Notes: generated by a model from the letters alone, not told the origin. DNA of 64,000 bases from Panax quinquefolius (GCA_020205615.1 CM035173.1:53703300-53767299); one strand, 5' to 3'; shown: positions 1 to 12,023, counted from the first letter of the stretch. Numbers and translations: made by a program.

Positions 1-520
1 TTAAATATATTATTATATTTTAATAATATAATAATGGTGATATTTTTACAACGAATGTGGGATATATGAGTATACGAGGAGGAAGAGTATTTTTGTTGCA
101 ATAAATGTTTAAAACATGTTAAACATGTCGGTGGACCCCATTTATCGATCGAAATTTGATTATAACTGTAAAATCGCCTGGCTTGTGGATTTCGCTCAAA
201 TTTTCTTTGGAATTTGGAAAAACTTTCTTCTGCAAAGTTGTAGAGAATTGAATTTCCTATAAAAGGTCGTGAGATTCGAATTTTTTAGCAAAAGGGCTAT
301 TTATTATGAATTATTGAAGCTCCGAAGCTCCGAAATAATTGATTTTTGGAAGTTTAAAATATTTAAAATTAGAAAAACATTTTTTTGTTGTTAGTCTTAG
401 TCTTGTGTAGTAATTGTTGGTGGGTCGATGTTGGGCAAATTAAGTGTGCGTTGAAATATATATATATATATATATTATTAATTTATTAAATTTTCGGCTT
501 TGGTGTTCTAAGCAATTTCC

Positions 521-528
521 TATAAATA
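521..528 (+). promoter_or_regulatory. TATA box of element A 5' LTR
   Basis: TATAAATA follows CAATTTCC and precedes a CT-rich stretch. The same octamer occurs at the same LTR position in the A 3' LTR (7873), A2 (55626) and the B-family LTRs, which supports it as the Pol II core promoter of the U3/R boundary. Confidence 0.75.
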
Positions 529-1115
529 GGGTGCTTATATTAGAATTGAAAATCACACCAGAAACTAAAGTTTTCTCTCTCTATATTATCGAGCGTATTC
601 TTGTGAGTATTTTGAGTATACTTTGAGTATTGCTATACGGTGCAAGTTCAAGTCATAGCCTATATCCGGTGTTTCAACTAGAAGTACTGTCTTTGTGAGG
701 TAAGGGATATTTTTTTTTTTCGTAATGATATTATTTCTTCAATATCATTATGTTGAAATATTGATCTAAAGTTTTTATCAAATTTGGAACTTTTGGTGTC
801 GGAGTTACTATTCACGTATACGGCACTATTCACGATACTTACACACTTATTCATGAATACTTCAGACTATTCATCTAAAAATGAAAAATTTTCTTTTCGT
901 CTAAAATATCTATTACGGATACTAGCTTTGATTGTATCCATGTTTTGATCATTCTAAATTTTACACCACTCGTAATTATTTTTGAGGTATTTTTGGATAT
1001 GGATAAAACAAAGTACGAATCCTTAATCCTTAATCCTTGTCATTTTGTTTCAATCGATTCGCTTTCTTTAAAAATATTTTTCATCATCTTCATCTTAAAT
1101 GATAATATTATGGAA

Positions 1116-1256
1116 TATCTTTGGCCCAGTAGTGCAAAGATGATTGATTTCTCAAGAATATCTTTGGTCAGTAGTGCAAAGATGAACAGTGTTTAGATAA
1201 ACACGACTTAATCGATGAATATCTTTGGCCCAGAGTGCAAAGATGAAAATTTGATT
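1116..1256 (+). repeat. Three hairpin repeats in A 5' LTR
   Basis: Three units of about 50 bp each hold ATCTTTG, a short spacer and CAAAGAT, able to form a 7-bp stem. The same units recur in the 3' LTR at 8453-8592, in A2 at 56325-56470 and, expanded, in the B-family LTR at 24817-25285. Confidence 0.7.
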
Positions 1257-1795
1257 CCGTATATATATCGATTGATGTTACAGGATAAAAGATAGACGAT
1301 GAACTTTTAAATTCATACATAGAAGATAGTAGTTTGCATTCTCTACTTAACTCTTCTAATGAATTATTATTTCACGCGAATATTGATTTAAAATTTGTTG
1401 TCTATTGTATTCTATTAGATTTTTCCTCGTCAAGACTAACGATAATTTGTTGTATATTATCTTAGTCATAATATTCTTTATCGGGCTAGTTGAGCTCACC
1501 CTTTTTCTTTTTGTTTCATTTTTTCTTCGTGAGGCGAGAATATAATGAAAGTACGAGCCTCGGGTATGGAATGAAAGTTTTAGAGAGAGTTGTTTAGTAG
1601 TCCTCACCATTTTTGTAAAATAATGTATCAATAAATGTGATGAGGATTTATTTGAGTATAGATATTGTCTGTAAGATAATATTTTATTCAAACTCACGCT
1701 TTCTTGTTGTAATAATAAAGTTGTAGTTTTTTCTCGCACTCATGTATTGACAACTCGTAATGGGTGATGTATACCTATTTTGGGGGCGCCACAAA

Positions 1796-1812
1796 TGGTA
1801 TCGTAGCTTAGG
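1796..1812 (+). other. Primer-binding site of element A
   Basis: TGGTATCGTAGCTTAGG lies two bases after the LTR end. It resembles the complement of the initiator-Met tRNA 3' end (TGGTATCAGAGC is the usual plant form), with CAG altered as at many sites in this element. A2 has TGGTATCAAGGCTTAGG at the same place. Confidence 0.8.
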
Positions 1813-1967
1813 ATATGATCTCCGGCGAGATCTAGGAATAGAACTAGGAGGGAGAGACGAGTAAATCCTTCGCGCTAGTGTGTCCTACCTAAGCTTATTT
1901 GTTAGTTGGTCAAGATATATAAGGATATTATGTGATATATTTATTTCCTTAATTAACCCTTGTTTTA

Positions 1968-3065
1968 TGACAAGATTTCGTAATGTCGAATCGAGAATAT
2001 TAACAATGGAAATGAGATCCGTGGAGACGCTGCATTTCCAACGAGGAGAACGTGCAACAGTCGGGCAATGTTCCTCCCGTGAACAACACCACCAGAAAGA
2101 GATGATGAACGAGGGATGTTTAGAAGCTTTTTGCGCTTCATGTAAAATCGCATTTAGGGAGACTCGTGTTCAAAATACAGAGGAAATGATAGCAATTCAC
2201 GGTTGTCACAAACAAGCAGCTTCAAAGAGTCGGGACCACCGAATCAAGGAAAGCCGATCCGATCATGGCGGAAACATGGGTCAAGCAAATTACCAAGATA
2301 TTCGATGTCTTGGATGCACGGAGAAATGTAAGGTTCCATTCGCCACCTTTATGTTCCGTGGGTGAGGCGACTCTCGGTGGGAGTCTCGTGAAGCGCACTC
2401 CATCCAAACCAAGACTAAGCATGTCTTGGGAGACGTTTGAAACTATTTAATGACAAATACTTTCCCGAAAGTGTTCGCTATATGAAGGAAGTGGAGTTCA
2501 TCGATTAGAACAAAACAACATGACGGTTGTCTCAAAGACGAGGCAAAGTTTGCAGAGTTATCCGTGTTTGCACCTCATTTGGTGGAGAATGAGGAACGAT
2601 GACGCGATGTTTCGAGAGGTTTGAAACCCGGCATACGACAATATCTCATTTCTCATAAATTTTCTCTATTCGAGATGTTGTTAATGTGGCTCAATTGTTA
2701 GAGCGAGATAACGAGTATGTTCAACCGAGGGACCATAACCGTGGATCGTACTGTAGATAGTAGTCAATGTAATAATGATAACCAAATGGAGAAAGAAACA
2801 GACGGACAAAATGGTAACCACTCCGGTGGTAATCATGGCCATGAAAAATAGAAGAAGCGAGTCGAGGAGATTTTAAAAAGAGGAGATTTAACAACGACCA
2901 TGTGAAGACGACAAAGGTTTAAACAAGAATCGGTTCTAAGGGAGGAGAACGACCACCCATTATATGCTACAAATGCGAAAAAGAGGGACATATCGTCCAA
3001 ACCGCCCACAACAGCTCAAGGTATGCTATAATTGTGGAAAGGAAGGACATATCGCCGAGATTATA
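1968..3065 (+). pseudogene. gag: gag of element A (broken)
   Basis: This encodes the capsid and nucleocapsid precursor that packages element RNA in the cytoplasm. Recognition rests on base-level match to the A2 gag, on the capsid stretch ETWVKQITKIFDVL near 2266-2310, and on two CCHC zinc-knuckle remnants, CYKCEKEGH (about 2962) and CYNCGKEGH (about 3022). The likely start is the ATG at 1968, aligned with the A2 start at 57219. The reading frame changes repeatedly, and many breaks coincide with places where A2 has CAG or CTG and A has CG, CGG or CTCG. The gene is therefore either a decayed pseudogene or partly a victim of consensus errors. Confidence 0.8.
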
Positions 3066-3139
3066 CTAGAGAGCGAAACCTAGTTCAATGGGACGGTGAC
3101 TCAAAAGATCGTCCCGTAAAAGTCAAAGTCAACGGTTCG

Positions 3140-3470
3140 GGAAGAAGCGTTTGTTGTGGTCGTCAAAATGCGAGGAACCCAAATGAGGTGATCACGGGTA
3201 AGCTATTTATAAATTCTTGCGAAGTTTATACCTTACTTGATACCGGCTACCCATTCATTTATCTCTCCCGCATGTGCTCAACGCTTAAACTCGACTCGGA
3301 GAAATTAGACTTTGACCTATCTATGGAAACTCCGTTAGAGAAACTTTCATCACATCCAATCGCTTATAAATCTTGTTTGATTTAAGTTGGCACCATCACT
3401 TTACCCGTTGACCTTATCTCTTTAAAGATACTTGCTTTTGATGTGATTTTAGGATTGATTGGTTAACTAC
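3140..3470 (+). pseudogene. Protease region of element A
   Basis: This is an aspartic protease that would cleave the Gag-Pol polyprotein. The visible active-site motif is LLDTGYPFIYLS (about 3231-3266), where chromoviruses normally have a DSGA-type motif. A conserved downstream block (LKILAFDVILG, about 3425-3455) marks the end of the domain. The frame is interrupted by a stop at 3383-3385 and a frameshift before the following block. It continues directly into RT without a separate start, as expected of a single polyprotein. Confidence 0.7.
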
Positions 3471-3689
3471 TCATCATGCCAAAATTGATTATTTTCGTAA
3501 GGTTGTTAGTTTTCATATTCCTAACCAACCCGTTGTATTTAATTCAAGCAACTAAACCATTAAAATCAATCACTGTCATAATTAATCATAAAGCTATTCG
3601 TTTATTGAAAAACGGATGTCAAGCTTTCTTAGCCCATGTTATGAATTTGAATAAAGACACATCAAATTTGATATATATTCCTGTTATTG

Positions 3690-4600
3690 ACTTTCCCGAC
3701 GATTTCAAGAACTTCCCTGGCCTACCCCCCTAACGTGAAGTTGAATTTTTATTGATCTTGAACCTAAGTACAAAGCCCATTTCTAAAACCCCATATCGAA
3801 TGGCTCCTATTGAACTTCAGAGTTAAAGGTCCAACTACGTGAATTGTTGGACATCGGTTTCATTCGTCCTAGTACATCTCCTCGGGGTGCTCCTGCTTTA
3901 TTCAGAAAGAAGAAAGACGGGAGTATGCGACTTTTGTAGACGACTATCGGAATCGAACCATGTCACCATCATGAATAGGTATCCTCTACCTCGTATTGAT
4001 GACTTGTTTGACCAAATTTCAAGGGCACAATTCTTTTCAAAATCGATCTTCGCTCGGATATCATCACCAAGATTAGAACCGAGGATATTCCAAAGACCGC
4101 CTTTCGTAACTCCTGGGCATTATGAATTCTTAGTCATGTCTTTCTGACTAACTAATGCTCCCTGCGGCTTTCATGGATATGATGAATCGAGTATTCAAGG
4201 AATATTTGGATCGGTTTGTTGTTGTCTTTATTGATGACATCCTCATATATTCCAAAAGTCGTGAAGATCATGAGCACCATTTGAAGTCGGTACTCCAAAG
4301 GCTTCATGAAAACAAACTATATGCCAAATTGAAGAAATGTGAGTTCGGCTTGAGGAAGTAGCATTTCTTGGGCACGTGGTGTCAAAACATGGAGTATCCA
4401 CTTTACCCGGCCAAGATTGAAGCAATACAAAGTTGGGAGCAACCAAGTCGGTGATCAAGTACGTTGCTTTTTCGGGTCTAGTTGGTTATTATCGGAGATT
4501 CGTGGAAGGGTTTTCTAATCGCTACTCCATTAACTCAACTAACTCGGAAGGATACACAATTCGCTTGGAGCGAAGAATGCGAGAAGAGTTTCTAAGAGCT
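3690..4600 (+). pseudogene. Reverse transcriptase of element A
   Basis: This is an RNA-dependent DNA polymerase that makes cDNA from the element transcript. Family landmarks appear in order but in shifting frames: [45 protein letters not shown], then the catalytic segment [14 protein letters not shown] (about 4213-4256), which carries the DD pair. Thumb-region sequence follows to about 4600. Several stops and frameshifts make it nonfunctional as written. Confidence 0.85.
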
Positions 4601-4609
4601 TAAGAGGAT

Positions 4610-5100
4610 ACTTATTTCAAAGATCTGCTCTAACAATACCATCTAGTTCTTGATGGATTTGTTATCTACAAATGATGCTTCGTGCAAAGGGTTAGGATGT
4701 GTTCTCATGCAACGTGGGAAAGTCATAGCCTATGCCTCGACAACTTAAAGAGTATGAGAGGAATTATCCTACTCATGATCTAGAGTTGGCGCAAAGCAGT
4801 ATTTTTCGCTTAAAGATATGGAGGCACTATCTATATGGGGAGAAAGTGGAGATATATTCGCACCATAAAAGCCTTAAATATTTCTTCACTCAAAAGAACT
4901 CAACATGCTGCAAGGCGTTGACGCTCGAGCTATTGAAAGACTACGACCACACTATTCAATACCATCCCGAAAAGCGAAACGTGGTAGCCGACGCGTTGAG
5001 TAGAAGATCATATGCGGGAATGAGTGCGATGATGTCAAGTATACGCATAGAGCCAACTTTAATAGAAAAGTTAAGGTTGCTCAAGCCACCGAATTCGAGC
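4610..5100 (+). pseudogene. RNase H of element A
   Basis: RNase H removes the RNA strand during reverse transcription. Visible blocks are [46 protein letters not shown] and [11 protein letters not shown]. Intact relatives in this window (element D) read TDHKSL, so the first residue of the usual DHKSL is changed to H here. The block before the first methionine (YSDASH in D) is degraded. Integrase follows without a gap. Confidence 0.8.
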
Positions 5101-6077
5101 CGATGCGTATGAAGAAGAAAGTACAAGAAGGAGCTATTCCGAAAGCGAGAATTGATGAAGAAGGAATACTTGATTCCACTCTGACTTTGTGTCCCTAACG
5201 ACTCGATTTGAAGTACAAGATTATGATGGAGGCACACAATACACCATTTGCAATCCATCTCGAAGTACCAAAATGTATCGTGATCTTCACATACATTTTG
5301 GTGGAACAATATGAAGAGAGAGATTGCAAAGTTTATCTCGATGTGTTTAACTTGTCAACGTGTAAAGGCGAGCATCTAGTACCTAAGGGTCCATTGCAAC
5401 CACTTGAGATTCCGAAATAGAAGTGGGAACATATTACCATGGATTTCAAGTTCACGGGTCTTCCTACGGCTTCTCAAGGCATCAATGCTATTTGGGTTAT
5501 TGTTGATAGATTAACCAAGTCTCCGCTCATTTCTTGCCGACACGGAGACTTATTCCCTCGAATGTCTTGCTAGTATGTGACGTGAATGAGATTGTGAGGT
5601 TGCATGGCATGCATGTATCCATAGTTTCGGATCGTGACCCAAGATTTACTTCAAGATTTTGGGTTAGCTTGCAAAAAGCTATGGGCACGGATTTATTTAT
5701 ACAGCTTTAAGATACCATCCTCAAACCACGGACAATCGAAAAGGACTATTCAAACTCTTGAAGATTTATTAAGACTCGTGTCCTGTACTTCAAGGGCGCT
5801 TGGGATAAGTATTTACCATCAGTGGAATTCTCCTACAACAACAGCTTATCGTGCAAGTATAGGTGTGGCTCCATTTGAAGCATTATATGGACAAAAGTGT
5901 CGCTTCCAAGATATGTTGGGACGAGGTGGGTGAAGCAACATTGTTGGGACCCGAGTTGGTACGTATGATCACTTTAAAAGATCCAAATGATTCGACAACG
6001 TATACAAATGGCACAAGATCAACAAAAGAGTTATGCGGATCTTCATCGAAAGGATGTGGAATTTAGTATAGGGGATC
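5100..6077 (+). pseudogene. Integrase core of element A
   Basis: Integrase inserts the cDNA into host DNA. The zinc-binding HHCC head is badly decayed (only a CKGEH-like remnant near 5370). The catalytic core is recognisable from [10 protein letters not shown] (about 5485-5515), [11 protein letters not shown] (about 5620-5655), the target region around the third acidic residue, and YNNS...ALYG (about 5830-5900). Frames change several times, so the DDE triad cannot be read in one frame. Confidence 0.75.
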
Positions 6078-6527
6078 ATGTATTGTTGCGAAGTTGCTCC
6101 ATGGAAGGGAGTTACAAGATTTGGGAAGAGAGGAAAGCTCAATCCACGATTTATCGGTCCATTTCAAATTCTTGACCGAGTAGGAAATGTAGCCTATAGA
6201 CTCGCGTTACCTCCGAGTATGTCTCGTGTTCATAATGTGTTTCACATATCTGTACTTCGTAAATATGTGAAAGACCCGAACCACATTATAGAGTTAGAAC
6301 CGAATGAGATAGCCGAAGACTTAACGTATGAGGAGGTACCTGTCAAGATCTTGGATAGGAAGGAGCATGTCCTACGCGCTAAGGTCATACCACAAGTTAA
6401 AGTTCTGTGGAGGAATCATGCTATAGAGGAAATGACCTGGGAATTGGAAACGGAAATGAAAGTGAGGTATCCTCACCTTTTCAAAACACCAGGTACATGC
6501 ATCAATTTCGAGGACGAAATTTCATAA
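6078..6527 (+). pseudogene. Integrase C-terminus with chromodomain-like tail, element A
   Basis: This is an open segment of 149 codons at the 3' end of pol. It holds the GPY/F-type module ([15 protein letters not shown]), then [14 protein letters not shown], then a chromodomain-like tail ([38 protein letters not shown]). In chromoviruses this tail is thought to guide integration to heterochromatin. It is the best preserved coding part of A. The first codons come from another frame, because the true reading enters from upstream (GDHVLLR). The stop lies just upstream of the polypurine tract. Confidence 0.85.
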
Positions 6528-6538
6528 GCATGGGAGGT
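6504..6538 (+). other. Stem-loop plus polypurine tract, element A
   Basis: AATTTCG, loop AGGA, then CGAAATT form a perfect 7-bp stem at 6504-6521. It is followed by the purine tract GGGAGG directly before TGTAAGACC, the 3' LTR start. The purine tract primes plus-strand DNA synthesis. The stem recurs with covarying arms in C and is extended to 8 bp in B. Confidence 0.75.
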
Positions 6539-9140
6539 TGTAAGACCCCAACTTATTATTAATGAAATTTAATTTTCTCTATTTATTATTTTGAAATAGT
6601 AAGGGTTTATTTGATTAATGTGGATAGTTAGGGGTAAAATACGCAAATATTTCAAAATAAGCAAGTGGTTATAAAATATTCATTGTTATCGGGGAATATT
6701 CGTTTGGTCGTGGAATATTCATATCGCTTTGTGGGAATATTCGTGATTTACGGCAGCAAAATACCATGTGTGGGCCCCATAACTAAAGCGATTGGATGAA
6801 GAAAATGACAAATATAAGTTGTTTAAAAATAACAACAGTAGTTATCGTTAATCATTGCTTAAAATACTCCTTGGGGTTAAAACACAAGAACGGTACCAGA
6901 TTGCACCAATTATTGATTCTTACGTAAGAAGGCACTACTTAATAATGGTTACAAAATTATCGCTCAAGATTTTATCGATTCAATAATTCACGAATTGATA
7001 TTTTATATTACCGTTGTTTCAATAAATTGTCATTACATAGTATTTTCCATTATCTGAGCAATAATTCATATTATCTCAATAATATTATTGGATAACATTA
7101 TTGGCAATGTCTAGAAAGTTCTGTCTAAGGAGAGGTTTGGTCACCTAATCATGCGCTACCAAGAAGGAGAAATCTTTATCGAAAGCCCCTCTTCCTGAAC
7201 CGCCTTAGTCATTAATATCAGGATTCTCAGTAATATTATTTGTGAATAATTAATTATTGATTCATATGATAAGAAAAATATTGATTTTATGTGGATATAG
7301 ATGGAGAAAATTTTTAATGTGACAATTGTTGAAAATTGAAATTTTATCTTTTCCTATAAAATAATTCATTTAAATATATTATTATATTTTAATAATATAA
7401 TAATGGTGATATTTTTACAACGAAATGTGGGATATATGAGTATACGAGAGGAAGAGTATTTTTTTGTTGCAATAAATGTTTAAAACATGTTAAACATGTC
7501 TGCGGACCCCATTTATCGACCGAAATTTGATTATAAATGTAAAATCGCCTCGCTTGTGGATTTTGGTCAATTTTTGTTTGGAATTTGGAAAACTTTCTTC
7601 CAAAGTTGTAGAGAATTGAATTTCCTATAAAGATTCACGAGATTCAATTTTCTAGCAAAAGAGCTATTTATTATGAATTATTGAAGCTTCAAGTTCAAAT
7701 AATTGATTTTGGAAGTTTAAAATATTTAAAATTAGAAAAACGTTTTTGTTGTTAGTCTTGTGTAGTGGGTGGTTGGTGGTGATGTTGGGCAAATTAAGTG
7801 TGTGTTGGAAAATATATATATATATATTATTAATTTATTAAATTTTTACGCTTTGTGTTCTAAGCAATTTCCTATAAATAGGTGCTTAGGTTAGAATTGA
7901 AAATCACACCGTAAATCAAGTTTTCTCTCTATATTATCGAGCGTATTCTTGTGAGTATTTTGAGTATACTTTGAGTATTGCTATACTGCAAGTTCAAGTT
8001 ATAGCCTATATTCTGTTTCAACTAACTAAAGACTGTCTTTGTGAGGTAAGGGATATTATTTTTTTCAGTAATGATATTATTTCTTCAATATCATTATGTT
8101 GAAATATTGATCTGAAGTTTTTATCAAATTTGGAACTTTTGGTGTCTGAGTTACTATTCACGATACTCAGACTATTCACGATACTGACACTTATTCACTT
8201 ATACTAAGATTATTCATCGAAAAATGAAAAATTTTCTTTTCGTCCAAAATATCTATTCTGGATACTAGCTTTGATTGTATCCATGTTTTGATCATTCTAG
8301 AATTTTACACCACTGTAATTATTTTTGAGGTATTTTTGGACGTGGATAAAACAAAGTACGAATCCTTAATCCTTAATCCTTGTCATTTTGTTTCACTGGA
8401 TTCATTTCCTTAAAAATATTTTTCATCATCTTCAGTCTTAAATGATGATATTATGGAATATCTTTGGCATGTAGTGCAAAGATGAATGATTTCTGAAGAA
8501 TATCTTTGGCCGTAGTGTAAAGATGAACAAGTGTTTAGATGAACATGACTAATCGATGAATATCTTTGGCCAGTAGTGCAAAAGATGAATATTTGATTCC
8601 GATATATATATCGATTGATGTTACGGGGATAAAAGATAGACGATGAACTTTTAAATTCATACATAGAAGATAGTAGTTTGCATTCTCTACTTAACTCTTC
8701 TAATGAATTATTATTTCACTACTGAATATTGATTTAAAATTTGTTGTCTATCAGTATTCTATTAGATTTTTTCCTGTTGAAGACTAACGATAATTTGTTG
8801 ATATTATCTTAGTCATAATATTCTTTATCGGGCTAGTTGAGCTCACCCTTTTCCTTTTTGTTCTATTTTTGTTCTCGTGGAGGCGAGAATATAGCGAAAG
8901 TACGAGCCTGGGGTATGGAATGAAAGTTCTTGAGAGAGTTGTTTAGTAGTCCTCACCATTTTGTAAAATAATGTATCAATAAATGTGATGAGGATTTATT
9001 TGAGTATATATATTGTCTGTAAGATAATATTTGTATTCAAACTCACGCTTTACTATTGTAATAATAAAGTTGTAGTTGTTTCTGTACCATGTATTGACAA
9101 CTCAGAATGGGTGATGTATACCTATTTTGGGGGAGTCACA
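6539..9140 (+). repeat. 3' LTR of element A (2602 bp)
   Basis: It starts TGTAAGACCCCAAC after the purine tract and ends GGGAGTCACA, so the termini are TG...CA. The TATA box is at 7873-7880, a donor-like GAGGTAAGG spans 8043-8051, and hairpin repeats lie at 8453-8592. Length matches the 2605 bp of the A2 LTR once the D insertion is removed. Confidence 0.93.
7873..7880 (+). promoter_or_regulatory. TATA box of element A 3' LTR
   Basis: TATAAATA sits at the position homologous to 521-528 in the 5' LTR. In this copy it could drive read-out into flanking DNA. Confidence 0.7.
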
Positions 9141-10089
9141 ATAATCATACCACAACTGTCCATCAATGAACTACAGGCCAATGAGGACTTTCACCACATT
9201 CATTTGTCACCTTATATTCATGATTATACCGAAAATCCATGGTCATAATCATACCAAGTCCATTTATGCACGTAAGCCAAAGATGACTTTCATCACAATA
9301 TAAACATGAGGATGATGACAATGATAATAACATTAATCAAACGAAACCAAGGATAAATATTAAAGACTTTAAATTTATTCAAATATTATCAATCACTTAA
9401 TAAACTCATAATCTAATATTATTAAGATTATAACAATATATTAATCATTTCCTAAACTTATAAACAATTTATTTTAATTGTTTACACTTTACCAAATAAT
9501 GCATTTAATCATTCAAAAATGTCATACTCCTAAGATTTCATCACCAATGATCAAATCTCTCATCAAAAATATGCATATACCTTATATAGGATTTCTAAAC
9601 CATAAAATCCTATTTTTTAATTTTGTTACTTCACATAACGTATTTAATTCATTTACTCATAACTAGTTCATTTTCATGAAAAATATCAAATCAGTCCCAA
9701 AAATATTTTATTTCTGGGATTTAGTAGAATATAGTCCCATATTTAACATATATTTTTCTCGGAATTTTTAAAATTTATTTACTATTTTTCATATGGCCAA
9801 AACTGCCAAATATTTAAACATTTATCATAAACTGTACTTTTGTCCAAAAATTCTGAAATTTAAAGAGTATACTTCTATTATATATATGTACTCCCAATAA
9901 AAATTTCACTAATTTTGGAGTTAACTAGAATGAGTTATAATGGTTTACTTTTAAAATAGTCTTTTCCCATAAAATTCATAACTCCTGATCTATACATCCA
10001 AAAATCGCCATTTTTGGACACAATCTAGAAAACTCAACAAACCATCATTTTAAATTTTTCCAGAATTTTTGAGTGTCAAAAAAATTACG

Positions 10090-10640
10090 AAACTGCAAAT
10101 GTATTTTCACCCGCCATGCGGTAATTCACGTAGACAGATCATTTCCACAATTTAATAGGGAATGAATACGAAGGATCATTCACCATGCATGTGGTAATCC
10201 ACATAGACAAGTTATTCCAATATAATAATAAAGAATGGAATAACAGAAAAATTCATCATCCATGCGATAGACCGTACAGACATGTTATTCCAACAGAATA
10301 ATAAATAATGGATCCAGGTCATGCGTAAACATACAGACAGGATATTCCGACAGAATAATAAAGAATGGAACCAGGTCATGCGTAAACACGCACGATGTGA
10401 TATTCCGACAAAATAATACATAATGAAATCCAAATCACGCGTAACGCACAGCAGGCGAGATATTCTACGTAATAATAAAGAATGGAATAATAGAAGAATT
10501 TCACCATGTATGTGGTACTTCGCATAGACAGGTTATTCCAACATAATAATAAATAATGGAATAACAGAAGAATTTCACCATATATACTGTAGTTCGTGTA
10601 TACAGGTTATTCCAACAGAATAATAAGGAATGGAATAACA
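10090..10640 (-). repeat. Tandem hairpin array in B 3' LTR
   Basis: Units of about 60 to 90 bp each combine GTTATTCC...GGAATAAC (an AT-rich loop between inverted arms) with a second short palindrome such as ATGTGG TAAT CCACAT. It is the same array as 23566-24300 in the plus-oriented B-family solo LTR. Confidence 0.75.
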
Positions 10641-10800
10641 ATAGCTCTCTTCATGAATACGAAAGAAATAATACTCCTTACCTCAAAAGAAGACTGGATA
10701 CTGGATTAGTGAGGTAGCAGACTTCTCTTCTTCTTTCTCTCTATAATAATTACTCTAAAGATTTAGTGAATTAGTGAGAAATGAAGGAAGAATGAGCTTC

Positions 10801-10808
10801 TATTTATA
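10801..10808 (-). promoter_or_regulatory. TATA box of B 3' LTR
   Basis: The minus strand reads TATAAATA, homologous to 23353-23360 in the B-family solo LTR. Confidence 0.7.
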
Positions 10809-11987
10809 GGAAAATATAGTTTTGATAATTGCACGTTTTGGGGCTCGAAATATTACAGTACAATACCTTCAGCTTTTCTTTCATTTTTAATTTAGTCATG
10901 CAAGTATTATCAAACTTGCACCACCTCCCCTAATAGTAAATAATGTGAATCAATAGTTCAATCATGTGAATCAATAGTTATAATCATGTGAAAATAAGAA
11001 TTACAGTATAGTACCTCTATCTATACCTCTATTTTTAACTTAGTCATGCAAGTATTATCAATCTTGCACCAACTCCCCTAATAGTACAAGAATATGAATC
11101 AATAGTACACACATGTGAATAAATAGTTATAATCATGTGAATTAATAGCAATTAATTCCTCATTTACCCGATTAATTACTCGGTTGGTTAATATAACTTT
11201 CAAACATCAATTAATATCGAAATAAATGTCGATTTCCACTAACACTAATAATTCCAACACAATGGAACTATCAATTTCTTCTTTAATCAACACGAACTTA
11301 TTCATCATTAATATTATAACTCACAATATTTAACAACCAAGTCATTCCCAGGAAAGAGGGGCTTTTCATATAAGGATTTCTCCTTATTGGCGCCAAATTT
11401 AGATGACCAAACCTCTCCTTGATGTAACTTCTAGACATTGTAAATATTGCAATTTAATAATATGAATAACTTTGTCGCCTCAATTATTGATTTAATAATA
11501 TATCATATTATGCAGATGATCTTGTGACAATAATCGAATCAATAATATGAGAGATATGATGCAACAATTATCAGAGCAAACAATTGAGTATAACCGAGTG
11601 ACTTCTCACGTATGCATCAATAATCAATACCGTAGTGCTACTTATGCAACCACGCCAGACATCGTACTTTTTTTACTACCGAGTAGTTCAACAGCTTTAA
11701 CGGTAACACTTCCGTAATTATTTTTATAAAAGATAATTACGCCTATTTCTTACTACGACAAATACTTCCATTGTGTGGTCCACTTAATGATTGTGTTGTC
11801 AGTATTGCGAATATTCCCCGTTAAAACGAATATTCCCACCAATCGAATATTATATAACCACTTCCTTACTTTGCAAAATTTGTAAATATTACCCACAACT
11901 ATAACATTATATCAAATCCACACCATAATATTCAAAAAAATATTTTGAGAAATTTAAATCATTATTCATAAAATTTGGGGTCTCACA

Positions 11988-12023
11988 ATCTCCCCTCCTT
12001 GTGAAATTTCGCCCTCGAAATTT
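11988..12023 (-). other. Polypurine tract and stem-loop, element B
   Basis: Read on the minus strand, AAATTTCG, loop AGGG and CGAAATTT form a perfect 8-bp stem (12004-12023). It is followed by AAGGAGGGGAGA next to the LTR start TGTGAGACC. The layout is the same as in element A. Confidence 0.8.

Larger units (their letters stand above)
1..1793 (+). repeat. 5' LTR of element A (partial)
   Basis: The end is set by GGGGGCGCCACA immediately followed by a primer-binding site; the LTR ends in CA as expected. It matches 7371-9140 in order throughout. It contains a TATA box, a GAGGTAAGG splice-donor-like site at 697-705, a TACTATTCAC-type repeat zone near 808-875 and three ATCTTTGG...CAAAGAT hairpin units at 1116-1256. 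The two LTRs differ mainly at CAG/CTG positions. Confidence 0.92.
1..9140 (+). mobile_element. Element A: Ty3/gypsy chromovirus, 5' end outside window
   Basis: This is an LTR retrotransposon read on the plus strand. The sequence from base 1 recurs almost unchanged from about 7371, so the window opens inside the 5' LTR, roughly 830 bp after its start. The order is partial 5' LTR, primer site, gag, protease, RT, RNase H, integrase with chromodomain-like tail, polypurine tract, full 3' LTR. The right flank continues directly into the LTR of element B, so A was inserted into B. The target duplication cannot be checked because the left end is missing. Coding regions are broken by many small indels, some of which may be assembly errors (see the CAG/CTG finding). 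Confidence 0.93.
9141..11987 (-). repeat. 3' LTR of element B (left end lost to A)
   Basis: It is collinear with 14694-20733 once the solo LTR is removed, and ends ...GGGGTCTCACA next to the minus-strand purine tract. About 600 bp of the LTR lies beyond the A insertion and is outside the window. It includes a long tandem-repeat zone (10090-10640), a TATA box at 10801-10808 and a donor-like site (minus-strand GAGGTAAGG) at 10676-10684. Confidence 0.92.

Noticed and set aside
1356..1739. 127-codon minus-strand ORF in A LTR
   Set aside because: Antisense, AT-rich and broken in the 3' LTR and A2 copies.
9478..9666. 62-codon ORF repeated at 15035-15223
   Set aside because: Both lie at the same place in the two B LTRs; low-complexity translation, with no homologue outside LTR copies.
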